From NCBI RefSeq assembly GCF_900107045.1, contig NZ_FNON01000002.1, positions 682,001-746,000 of the forward strand: a stretch of 64,000 nt of DNA, written 5' to 3'. Shown piece by piece: positions 16,779 through 23,989 of this stretch; position 1 is the first letter of the stretch; the number at the start of each line of letters is the position of its first letter. Origin of the DNA: Amycolatopsis xylanica. GTDB lineage: Bacteria; Actinomycetota; Actinomycetes; Mycobacteriales; Pseudonocardiaceae. The notes below the pieces were generated by a model, which was given only the letters and a program-made list of their open reading frames with translations, searched no databases and was not told where the DNA came from. A program made the translations under genes and the position numbers.

Positions 16779-17000
16779 CTAGTTGCGATAGCGGAACAGG
16801 ATGCGGCCCCGGGTGAGGTCGTACGGGCTCAGCTCGACCAAGACGCGGTCGTACGGCACGATCTTGATGTAGTTCTTCCTGATCTTGCCGCTGACGTGGG
16901 CGAGCACGTGGTGCCCGTTCTGCAGCTCGACCTTGAACTTGGCGTCGCGAAGGCATTCGAGCACGGTTCCTTCGACTTCGATGCCGCCATTACCTGGCAT
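16779..17000 (-). CDS. infA: Translation initiation factor IF-1 paralogue
   Basis: 73 residues, a complete S1-like OB fold: [56 protein letters not shown]-1 binds the 30S A site during initiation. The N-terminus [11 protein letters not shown] and several surface positions ([11 protein letters not shown]) differ from the usual actinobacterial MAKKDGAIEVEG form, and the gene is not in the ribosomal-protein cluster, so it is probably a second copy. ATG 17000 has AAAGG 8 nt upstream; a GTG three codons earlier is less likely. A leader ORF and a hairpin lie just upstream. Confidence 0.88.
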   Translation of the reverse strand: MPGNGGIEVEGTVLECLRDAKFKVELQNGHHVLAHVSGKIRKNYIKIVPYDRVLVELSPYDLTRGRILFRYRN

Positions 17001-17013
17001 GGTGGTCACCTTT

Positions 17014-17040
17014 CGGGAGTGCCTGATCGAGGCGCTCCCG
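17014..17040 (-). promoter_or_regulatory. Hairpin abutting the infA ribosome site
   Basis: CGGGAGTGCCT (17014-17024) and AGGCGCTCCCG (17030-17040) form an 11-bp stem with one G/T pair and a 5-nt loop. It lies after the leader ORF and ends next to the AAAGG of infA, so it could control access to that ribosome site. Confidence 0.55.
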
Positions 17041-17052
17041 GCAACCCCTACG

Positions 17053-17106
17053 TCAGTCGCCCGACCGTGACGACGAGGAGAGCACCCACATCGAAACAGC
17101 GTTCAT
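17053..17106 (-). CDS. 17-residue leader ORF upstream of infA
   Basis: ATG 17106 encodes [17 protein letters not shown] and a TGA. It is preceded by GGGAGGTGAG 4-5 nt before the ATG, the strongest Shine-Dalgarno in this neighbourhood. It ends 52 nt before the infA ATG, with a hairpin between. Position and ribosome site suggest a translated regulatory leader peptide. A run of four serines and one Trp are the only notable codons. Confidence 0.5.
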   Translation of the reverse strand: MNAVSMWVLSSSSRSGD

Positions 17107-17183
17107 GGGTCTCACCTCCCGGTGTCGAGTCACGGTCGCCGGAACCGTAGCGGCGCGGCCTGGCGGGCGTCCACCGAATTTGC

Positions 17184-17687
17184 TCAGGCGCCGGTGACGC
17201 CGTCGACACCTTCGCGCAGGAAGTCGGCGTGGCCGTTGTGGCGGGCGTACTCGTGGATCATGTGCAGCATCACGAACCGCAGCGAGACTTCCTCCTCCCA
17301 CCTGGCGAAGTACTTGCTGACGTCGAGTGACTCGGCCTCCCGCTCGATGCGGCGCGCGTGCTCGACCTCGGTCTGCCACGCGGTGAAGGCCTCCTCGCGG
17401 GTGGAGTTCGAGGCGTCGTAGGCCGCCTGGAAGTCGCGGTTGTCCGACCAGACGTGCTCGATGTCCTCGGAGTTGAGGACGCGCCGAAACCAGTTCCGCT
17501 CGACCTCGGCCATGTGGCGCACCAGCCCGAGCAGGCTCAACGTCGACGGCGGCATCGACTGCTTGCGCAGGTCTTCGTCGCTGAGCCCCTCGCACTTCAT
17601 CGCGAGCGTGGCGCGATGGAAGTCGAGGAACACGCGCAACGTCTCGCGCTCGTCACCCAGGCGCGGCGGATCGGGTCGTTCGGTCAC
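17184..17687 (-). CDS. DinB-family protein
   Basis: 167 residues with the DinB/DUF664 four-helix pattern: FLDFHRATLAMKCEGLSDEDL, LSLLGLVRHMAEVERNWF and FVMLHMIHEYARHNGHADFLRE. The three His (LVRHMAE; MLHMI; ARHNGHAD) are placed to bind a metal, as in this superfamily. Some relatives are mycothiol-dependent enzymes, so a thiol-transfer role in this actinomycete is possible but not shown. ATG 17687 is the first start. A GNAT gene lies upstream beyond a strong hairpin, so it is probably transcribed separately. Confidence 0.88.
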   Translation of the reverse strand: MTERPDPPRLGDERETLRVFLDFHRATLAMKCEGLSDEDLRKQSMPPSTLSLLGLVRHMAEVERNWFRRVLNSEDIEHVWSDNRDFQAAYDASNSTREEAFTAWQTEVEHARRIEREAESLDVSKYFARWEEEVSLRFVMLHMIHEYARHNGHADFLREGVDGVTGA

Positions 17688-17703
17688 GGCTCTCCCTTTC
17701 GAA

Positions 17704-17740
17704 GACGTGAGGGCCTCCCGGGTCGGGAGGCCCTCACGTC
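17704..17740. terminator. 17-bp terminator hairpin
   Basis: GACGTGAGGGCCTCCCG (17704-17720) and CGGGAGGCCCTCACGTC (17724-17740) pair perfectly around a 3-nt loop. It lies 8 nt past the GNAT stop on the minus strand and 16 nt before the DinB start. Confidence 0.85.
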
Positions 17741-17748
17741 GGAATTCA

Positions 17749-18501
17749 CTACTCGAGGCGCAGGTTCACGAAGCTACCCGCCGGCCGGAAGCCGACCTTC
17801 GCGTAGATCCGCTCCTCCGGGACCCCGGCCGGGGTCAGGAACACGGTGCGCGCTCCCTGTTCGTACGCCGCACGGGTGATGTACTCGGTCAGCGCGGCCG
17901 CGAGACCCTGCCGCCGGAACTTCGCGCGGACGCCGAAGCCGGCGACCTCGATGGTGCCGTCGGTCATCGGCGTCGCCAGGCCGCCGCCCGCGCCTTCCCC
18001 CGACTCGATGTGCCGGGCGAGCACGGCGAGGCCGCCGTCGGCGACCATCTTGCGGCGTCCGGCGAGCGACTCCGGTGTGATTGGGTCGGGGTCGTCGAAG
18101 GCCTCGCTCTGCGCACCCATCATGGCGAGGTATTCCTCGTCGGTTTCGGGGGTGAGCAGCTCGAAGCCCGCGGCGACCGGCTGCGCGACGAGCTCGTCAC
18201 GCGGGCAGATCATCAACGGGACCCGCCGTTCGAGCTGGTAACCGGCGGCGAGCACGACCGGCTCGACCCGCGGCATCGACTCACCGAGGAACTCCAGGCG
18301 CGGGATCAGGCCCCGCTCGCGGTAGGCCTCGGTGAGCCCGTCCACGTCGGCGGGCGTGGGGACGGCGCCGTCATCGGGAATGGCGTAGTTCAGGAACGGA
18401 TTGGCCGATTCCCTGGAGAAAGTGGCCAGAAACGGCCCGATCCGCTCGGTTTCGCGGGCGTTGGCCGCGGTGATACGCATGTAGGACTGAACAGCGGACA
18501 T
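17749..18501 (-). CDS. GNAT-family N-acetyltransferase
   Basis: 250 residues. The C-terminal third is a GNAT acetyl-CoA-binding domain: EVAGFGVRAKFRRQGLAAALTEYI (motif A, with RQGLA) and ARTVFLTPAGVPEERIYAKVGFRPAG (motif B). The N-terminal 120 residues are a less conserved domain containing NPFLNYAIPDDGA, so this may be a two-domain GNAT. The acceptor substrate cannot be inferred. ATG 18501 is the usual start, although its ribosome site is weak. The 158 bp upstream are A+T-richer than average and contain very short ORFs of doubtful meaning. Confidence 0.85.
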   Translation of the reverse strand: MSAVQSYMRITAANARETERIGPFLATFSRESANPFLNYAIPDDGAVPTPADVDGLTEAYRERGLIPRLEFLGESMPRVEPVVLAAGYQLERRVPLMICPRDELVAQPVAAGFELLTPETDEEYLAMMGAQSEAFDDPDPITPESLAGRRKMVADGGLAVLARHIESGEGAGGGLATPMTDGTIEVAGFGVRAKFRRQGLAAALTEYITRAAYEQGARTVFLTPAGVPEERIYAKVGFRPAGSFVNLRLE

Positions 18502-18659
18502 GATAAGTCTGGAAACCTTTCGGGCAGGAGGAAAGCTCAGGTCGACGTGGTGGCGTCGCGATGACGCCGCTAGGAGGCGTCAGGCATGAGGCATTCCCCT
18601 GTTGTCCGAAGGTGAGCCCATCATGTCATGCGGAGGCAAATGGTTTTATCGAGTGAGTT

Positions 18660-19313
18660 TCATAGCCGCGCCGGGCCATTGGCGAGCGGGTGCGCCTCGA
18701 CGACGCGGAAGCACGTCGGCTCCCACACCGACCTCGGCACCCGCAGCTGGATCGGGGCCTCGCACACGCGCCGGGTCTGCACCGGGATGACCAGCCGCGG
18801 ACGCAGCCACCACGGGCGGGCGATCGCGGCACCCATGGTCGCGCCGAGCGCGTTGAGGATGACGTCGTCCGTCGCGGTCACCCGGCCGGCGTGCAGGACG
18901 TACTGCATCGCCTCGACCAGCATGGACAGCACGAGCGCGGCTACTGCGATCCGCCCCACCGACCGCAGGAACCGCACCCGGAACGGCAGGATCATCCCCA
19001 GCGGGCTGAGCATCAGCAGATTGCCGCCCACCTGCCAGAACGAACCGCCATCGCCGAACGCGGTCGCCATGTCCGCGCCCGGGGTCAAATGCAAGGTGCT
19101 GGTGCGCGAGCCCGCGACGGGCATCATCACCAGCACGAGCACCAGCACGGAAACCAGGCAGATGGTGACGTCCATGGCCGCCGTGAGCTTCGCGTCGGGC
19201 TCTCTTTTCCGCCTCCGTGCCGCTGTCAAAAGTGGCCAGGCGATCAATGCGTATGGAACGGCGATGATCGTCAGCGGGATCATCGCCCCGAAATTTCGCA
19301 GCAAATCCCCCAC
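18660..19313 (-). CDS. VanZ-family membrane protein
   Basis: 217 residues from GTG 19313, which has AAAGGGGG just upstream; an in-frame extension to 19433 has no ribosome site. Membrane segments lie near residues 10-30, 47-67, 90-110 and 122-142. The VanZ signature is GGNLLMLSPLGMILPF, then LVEAMQYVL and TATDDVILNALGATMGA. VanZ-like proteins include the teicoplanin-resistance factor, but most members have no known role. The C-terminal 45 residues (RRVCEAPIQLRVPRSVW) are hydrophilic. Confidence 0.85.
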   Translation of the reverse strand: MGDLLRNFGAMIPLTIIAVPYALIAWPLLTAARRRKREPDAKLTAAMDVTICLVSVLVLVLVMMPVAGSRTSTLHLTPGADMATAFGDGGSFWQVGGNLLMLSPLGMILPFRVRFLRSVGRIAVAALVLSMLVEAMQYVLHAGRVTATDDVILNALGATMGAAIARPWWLRPRLVIPVQTRRVCEAPIQLRVPRSVWEPTCFRVVEAHPLANGPARL

Positions 19314-19451
19314 GCGACCCCCTTTCCCAGGTTGCGTTTTCAAGATCAACCTTAGGCACGGCAAGATCAACTCTGCGCGTTGAACGAGCTCCACTATTCG
19401 GTGATTCTCGATTCGCGCGCGTGTCGCTGCCATGGTTCAGTGGGGCCGCTA

Positions 19452-19489
19452 CCGTCCACAGTGGACGCTGTGGACAACCCTGTGGACAA
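19452..19489. promoter_or_regulatory. Cluster of three DnaA-box-like 9-mers
   Basis: CCGTCCACA (19452-19460), TGTGGACAA (19469-19477) and TGTGGACAA (19481-19489). The last two are exact reverse complements of TTGTCCACA, the preferred DnaA box of high-GC actinomycetes, and start 12 bp apart. They lie in the 238-bp gap between the oxidoreductase 3' end and the VanZ 5' end. No dnaA or dnaN is nearby, so this is not oriC; a DnaA-regulated or titration site is possible. Confidence 0.45.
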
Positions 19490-19551
19490 GTTGCTGCCCG
19501 CAGGTGGAAACCCTTGTGCGTAAACGGTTTCCCGTTTGTGAGACCTGTGTA

Positions 19552-20445
19552 CTACTCCGCGTTGGCGAGGGTTCGCGCTTGGTGAATGAGCCGCTGGATG
19601 TGCAGGCCGCGTCGCACGTCACAGGGGTGTTCCGTGGTTTGGCTAGCCGCCATCGCGGCGAAATCGTCGAGCAGCGCGACATACGATTCAAGCGCCGAGC
19701 CTGGCTTGCGTCCCAGCGAGCGGTACCCATGTTCGCCGTAGACGCTGAGCTCGACGATCGTCGGGTCGATGGGCAGGCGCAGGGAGAGCGTCGCCGTGCT
19801 GGTGGCCCCGCCGTCGTGCTCGAACAGGACCTGCCAAAGGTCGTCTTCGGTGACATGCGCGGCCAGCACACTGGTGATCTCGCCGAGCGCGGCGTCGAGC
19901 AGGTCGAACGCGTGCGGCCCGATGTCGGCGAGCGCGCCCTCGTCTGTCCGCCACTGAGAGCCCTCGTAAACACCGCCGAGCAGCGCGCCCGACAGCCAGC
20001 GCGCGGTCCCGCCCCGCCACTCACCCAATGCGGCGATGTCGGTGAGCCACTCACGGGTGATGGCGGCGAAACGCAACGTCAGCACCACCAGCGAGGCCAC
20101 CCCCGCCTCGGCCACGGCGTCGGCGAGGCGCTCGGCGGAGGCCAGATCGGGCGCGATCGGCTTCTCCAGGATGAGGTGCTTCCCCGCCCGCGCGGCTTGG
20201 ACGCCCAGCTCGGCCTGCACGGACGGCGGCACCGCGAACGCCACGGCGTCGACCTGGTCCAGCAGCTCATCGAAACTGCCGGCGGCCACCGCGCCGTAGT
20301 TGTCCGCGAGCTCCTTGGCAGGCTCCGGCCGTCGCGTCCAGACCGCGGCCAGCTTGGTGCCCGGATGATCGGCCAGGCCGGGGGCATGGATGAGCTTCGC
20401 CCAAGGTCCGGCACCGACAAGGCCAACGCGCAACGGGGTGTCCAC
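19552..20445 (-). CDS. Gfo/Idh/MocA-family oxidoreductase
   Basis: 297 residues from GTG 20445; a GTG at 20484 directly behind AGGTGAG is the alternative and would add 13 residues. The N-terminal Rossmann fold has RVGLVGAGPWAKLIHAPGL and AVWTRRPEPAKELA. The family motif appears as GKHLILEKPIAPDL (EKP), followed by the C-terminal domain with GALADIGPHAFDLLDAALGE. Such enzymes use NAD(P) to oxidise or reduce sugars, inositols or related compounds; the substrate is not predictable here. It is divergent from the secreted barrel protein gene at 20542. Confidence 0.88.
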   Translation of the reverse strand: MDTPLRVGLVGAGPWAKLIHAPGLADHPGTKLAAVWTRRPEPAKELADNYGAVAAGSFDELLDQVDAVAFAVPPSVQAELGVQAARAGKHLILEKPIAPDLASAERLADAVAEAGVASLVVLTLRFAAITREWLTDIAALGEWRGGTARWLSGALLGGVYEGSQWRTDEGALADIGPHAFDLLDAALGEITSVLAAHVTEDDLWQVLFEHDGGATSTATLSLRLPIDPTIVELSVYGEHGYRSLGRKPGSALESYVALLDDFAAMAASQTTEHPCDVRRGLHIQRLIHQARTLANAE

Positions 20446-20541
20446 GGCGGGGAGTCTATTTGCGGACCCGGCGGCCTTCCGCACCTCACCTGACTGGGTT
20501 ACCGTCTGTGCGCTGAGTCAGGCACGCACAGTGGGGGTTTC

Positions 20542-21867
20542 ATGACGACGGCCTTGCGCCGATCGCTCGTCGCGGCCGCGAGCGCATCGCTGGTCTTCAC
20601 CGGTTCGGCCTTCGCCGCGGACGCGGAGCCGACGCCACACGGCAAGGAGATGTACGCGGCCACGCACTGGCTGGCTGGCCAGCTCGCCACGGCGGCCGAC
20701 GTCGCCGCCTTCGACAAAGCGAATCCCAAGAAGCTGGGCGCGCTGGTCGAGAACACCCTGCCCGGCAAAGCAGGTGCGACCGACTGGGACGTCACCATCG
20801 ACACGCTGCTCGCGTTCCGGGCGACCGGCACCGAGACCGAGGCCGTCGGCAAGATCGCCGCCGCGCTGCCCGCCGGGGTCAAGTCCTTCATCGGACCGGA
20901 GGACGCACGCGTCACGGGCGCGATCGCCAAGGCGCTGATCGCGGCCGACAAGCCCACGGAGTTCGGCGGTGTCGACCTGATCGCGGAACTCGACAAGCTG
21001 ATGCTGACCGTTCCCAATGCCGAGGGCCCGAGCCTCGACGGCAAATACGGCAAGTCCAGCACCAACGCCGAGCAGGCGCTCGCGATCATCGGGCTCACCA
21101 AGGCCGAGCAGGTGCCCTCTCGCCGGGCGATCGAGTTCCTGCGGCGGCAGCAGTGCGCCGACGGAGGATTCCGGCTCGGCGGCGACGACAAGCCCGAATG
21201 CGGTCCGGACGAACACTCCGACGCGGCCACGACCGCACTGGCGACTCAGGCGCTGCACGAAGCCTTCAAGCCGGATGAGGTGGAGAAACCCGCCACGTAC
21301 CTGCTGACCACGCAGGACGCGACCGGTGGTTTCAAGGACACCAAGGACCTGAACGCGGTCGCCACCGGCCTCGCAGGGCAGGCCTTGTGGGTCGCGGGCA
21401 AGGGCGAGGGCGCGGAGCGGGCGGCCGATTGGGTCGCCGGTATGCAGGTCACCAAGGACACCGCGAAGCTGTCCGGCGATCTCGGCGCGATCGCGTTCAA
21501 CAAGGCCGCGTTCGACAGCGGCGTGGCGAACGCGCGAGACGGCGAGATCACCGCCGACGCACGCGCCGAGTGGCGTCAGTGGACCGCACGCGCCGTCCTC
21601 GCGCTGACCAAGACCGGGCTGGGGCACACCGCTCCGGCGCTCGTCCTCCCGGCGGAGCAGACAGAGACCACCACGTCGTCGCCGACCGAGACCACGTCCA
21701 GCACGACCACCACCAGCACGACGACCTCGACGGACACCTCGAGCACCGGCTCGCCGAACCTGGCCGACACCGGATTCTCCGCGCCGGCAGGCCTGCTCGT
21801 CGGGCTGGCGCTGCTCGGCTCCGGCACCGCGCTCGTCCTGCTCACCAGGAGGCGACTACCGCAATGA
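20542..21867 (+). CDS. Secreted alpha/alpha-barrel protein with LAXTG sortase signal
   Basis: 441 residues. Signal peptide (MTTALRRSLVAAASASLVFTG...AFAAD), then an all-helical domain with prenyltransferase/squalene-cyclase-like repeats: AIEFLRRQQCADGGFRLGG, DAATTALATQAL, ATYLLTTQDATGGFKD. A Ser/Thr-rich stalk (about 25 residues) leads to LADTG, a hydrophobic helix and RRRLPQ. LAxTG is the class E sortase signal of high-GC actinomycetes, so the protein is probably covalently attached to the wall. Its stop overlaps the start of the next gene (ATGA). The fold resembles the barrel of transcobalamin-type proteins; ligand unknown. Confidence 0.8.
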   Translation: MTTALRRSLVAAASASLVFTGSAFAADAEPTPHGKEMYAATHWLAGQLATAADVAAFDKANPKKLGALVENTLPGKAGATDWDVTIDTLLAFRATGTETEAVGKIAAALPAGVKSFIGPEDARVTGAIAKALIAADKPTEFGGVDLIAELDKLMLTVPNAEGPSLDGKYGKSSTNAEQALAIIGLTKAEQVPSRRAIEFLRRQQCADGGFRLGGDDKPECGPDEHSDAATTALATQALHEAFKPDEVEKPATYLLTTQDATGGFKDTKDLNAVATGLAGQALWVAGKGEGAERAADWVAGMQVTKDTAKLSGDLGAIAFNKAAFDSGVANARDGEITADARAEWRQWTARAVLALTKTGLGHTAPALVLPAEQTETTTSSPTETTSSTTTTSTTTSTDTSSTGSPNLADTGFSAPAGLLVGLALLGSGTALVLLTRRRLPQ

Positions 21868-22589
21868 GGATCGCCCATCTGCTCGCCGCCGCCGGGGTGC
21901 TGTTCGCACTCGCCCCTGCGGCACCCGCGTCGGCGAGCACGGCCGGATACTGCAAGACCGACGACGGCGTGAGTGTCGTCGTCGACTTCCGCGACCTCGG
22001 CGGTGAGGTACTGGTCCGCTGCGCGCCGGGTGTGCAACGCAGCGGGCTGGCCGCGCTGCAGAACGCGGGCATCACCGTCGTCACGCTGGAGTCGGGCGTC
22101 TGCCGCCTGCAGGGCAAGCCGTCGACCTGCGAGGGCGGCCAGTGGTCGTATTGGAACGCCTACAACGGCGAAGCCTGGAACTTGAGCCAGCGCGGCCCGA
22201 CCTCCTCGATGCCGCCGCTGGGCACCTTCGAAGGCTGGTCGTTCGGCAAGACGGCGCCGCGGTTCACGCCTTCGCGGCCTGTCCAGAACGGCAATCCGCC
22301 ATCGACCGCGCGTTCGCAGGAGCACGGCCAGGGCAACGGCGTTCCGGTGCCGAAGCCGCAAGCCGGGCCCGCGGGTTCGGCGGCGCCGTCTCCGGGCGGC
22401 GTGCCGCCGTCGCCCTCCGCCTCCGAACCGGCGATCGGCGGGGATACGCCGAGCGGGTCACGGCAGGCGGAAGCCCAGGCCAAGCCCGCGGAGTCCGCCG
22501 ACTTCCCGTGGGCCCTGGTCGCGGGCGCGGCCGTGCTCGGCGGCGCGGGCGCCTTCTTCGCCTGGCGACGCAAGCGCGTGCCGTACTGA
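21864..22589 (+). CDS. Secreted protein of SCO2322/DUF4430-like type
   Basis: 241 residues: signal peptide (MRIAHLLAAAGVLFALAPAAPASA), a domain of about 120 residues, a Pro/Ser/Gly-rich stretch and a C-terminal membrane helix with a basic end (WRRKRVPY). The domain has GYCKTDDGVSVVVDF, GLAALQNAGITVVTL, WSYWNAYNGEAWNLSQRGP and EGWSF. This resembles the SCO2322 group and the beta domain (DUF4430) fused to helical barrels in cobalamin-binding proteins. The ATGA overlap with the barrel gene suggests the two make one surface unit. Cobalamin binding is an inference. Confidence 0.7.
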   Translation: MRIAHLLAAAGVLFALAPAAPASASTAGYCKTDDGVSVVVDFRDLGGEVLVRCAPGVQRSGLAALQNAGITVVTLESGVCRLQGKPSTCEGGQWSYWNAYNGEAWNLSQRGPTSSMPPLGTFEGWSFGKTAPRFTPSRPVQNGNPPSTARSQEHGQGNGVPVPKPQAGPAGSAAPSPGGVPPSPSASEPAIGGDTPSGSRQAEAQAKPAESADFPWALVAGAAVLGGAGAFFAWRRKRVPY

Positions 22590-22701
22590 GCGCGTGACGG
22601 GGGTTACTCGCGCGTAAAGGACGCGTCAGCGGGGGCCGCCGGGGCGTCAGCGAAACGTTGGCAAGACGGCCGGCGGGCGTTCCGCGCGCTGTGCTGGCTG
22701 C

Positions 22702-23988
22702 ATGACGCTCAGCGAGCTATTGCCCAGTCTCGATTTCGGCCACGAAGAAGCCCAATTCGCGGGCGTGCCGATCAGTCACCTCGCGGCCCGGTTCGGCACG
22801 CCGCTCTATCTGATCGATGAGGAAGAAGTCCGGTCGCGGGCCCGTGCGTACCGCGCGGCGCTGCCCGACGCCGAAGTCGCGTTCGCCAGCAAGGCCCTGT
22901 GCACGCGGTCGGTGCTGCGCTGGGTCGCCGAAGAGGGGCTTTCGCTCGACACCTGTTCGGCGGGCGAGATCGCCGCGGCCAGGTCCGTCGGCTTCCCCGC
23001 CGAGCGCATCCTGTTGCACGGCAACGCGAAGACACCGGAAGACCTCAAGGCCGCACTCGAATACGGTGTCCGCCGGATCGTGCTCGACTCGCTCGACGAG
23101 ATCGAGCAGCTCGGCGCGCTCGCGCACGGCCGCCAGCAGGTGATGATCCGCGTGACGCCCGGCGTCCAGGCCGACACGCACGCGGCCATCACCACCGGCA
23201 CCGAGGGGCAGAAGTTCGGCTTCTCGTTGCTGGACGGCGTTCGCGACAACCTGGCCGCGGCGGTCAGCGCCGTGCTCGCGCAGCCCAGCCTTTCCTTGGT
23301 GGGCCTGCATTGCCACATCGGCTCGCAAGTGTCGCGTGTGGACAGATACGAGGAGGCGGCCCGCCGGATGGTCGACGTGCTCGCCGGTGTCCGCACGGCC
23401 TACGGCGTCACCCTGCGCGAGCTCGACCTCGGTGGCGGCCACGCCGTCCCGTACCTGCCTGGCGACACCGATTTCGACCTCGACGGCTACGCGCGGCGCC
23501 TGCGGGTCGCGCTCGCCTACGAGTGCTCGACGCGCGACTTTCCCTTGCCCCGCTTGACGATCGAGCCGGGGCGCGCGATCGTCGGCCCGGCCGGGATGAC
23601 GGTCTACCGGGTGTGCGCGGTCAAGCGTGGCAGCAAGACGTTCGTCGCCGTCGACGGCGGCATGAGCGACAATCCCCGGCCTTCCTTGTACGGCGCGAAG
23701 TACACCGCGCGGCTCGTCGGCAGGCATTCGCGCGCACCGCGGCGGCCGATGAGCGTCGTCGGCCGACACTGCGAGTCGGGTGACGTGCTCGCCGACCTGC
23801 TGCTGCCGGACGACATCCACCCTGGTGACCTGCTGGCGGTCCCGTGCACCGGCGCCTATCACCACTCGCTGGCCTCGAACTACAACCTCGTCGGCCGCCC
23901 GCCGCTGGTCGGCGTCCGCGACGGTGTCGCGACCATGCTGGTGCGCCGCGAGACCGAAGAGGACCTGTTCGCCCGCGACCTCGGCTGA
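22702..23988 (+). CDS. lysA: Diaminopimelate decarboxylase
   Basis: 428 residues, PLP-dependent alanine-racemase-fold decarboxylase. Lys64 in AFASKAL binds PLP. Further motifs are LDTCSAGEIA, HGNAKTPEDL, GQKFGFSL, LHCHIGSQ, LDLGGGHAVPY, EPGRAIVGPAG, CESGDVL (active-site Cys) and CTGAYHHSLASNYN. It converts meso-DAP to lysine. It is solitary here, not beside argS or hom as in many actinobacteria, so a second lysA elsewhere is possible. A GGGH in place of the usual GGGxG loop is unremarkable for a divergent copy. It converges on the aldehyde dehydrogenase with a 1-nt gap. Confidence 0.88.
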   Translation: MTLSELLPSLDFGHEEAQFAGVPISHLAARFGTPLYLIDEEEVRSRARAYRAALPDAEVAFASKALCTRSVLRWVAEEGLSLDTCSAGEIAAARSVGFPAERILLHGNAKTPEDLKAALEYGVRRIVLDSLDEIEQLGALAHGRQQVMIRVTPGVQADTHAAITTGTEGQKFGFSLLDGVRDNLAAAVSAVLAQPSLSLVGLHCHIGSQVSRVDRYEEAARRMVDVLAGVRTAYGVTLRELDLGGGHAVPYLPGDTDFDLDGYARRLRVALAYECSTRDFPLPRLTIEPGRAIVGPAGMTVYRVCAVKRGSKTFVAVDGGMSDNPRPSLYGAKYTARLVGRHSRAPRRPMSVVGRHCESGDVLADLLLPDDIHPGDLLAVPCTGAYHHSLASNYNLVGRPPLVGVRDGVATMLVRRETEEDLFARDLG

Positions 23989-23989
23989 C

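Noticed and set aside
18570..18587. Five-codon leader ORF (MPDAS) upstream of the GNAT gene
   Set aside because: Ribosome site is weak and other tiny ORFs overlap it, so it cannot be told from chance.
19452..19489. Chromosomal replication origin
   Set aside because: Only three boxes and no dnaA, dnaN, gyrB or A+T-rich unwinding region nearby.
22590..22701. Terminator or regulatory RNA between the secreted pair and lysA
   Set aside because: GC-rich with some partial inverted repeats, but no stem better than expected by chance in this composition.
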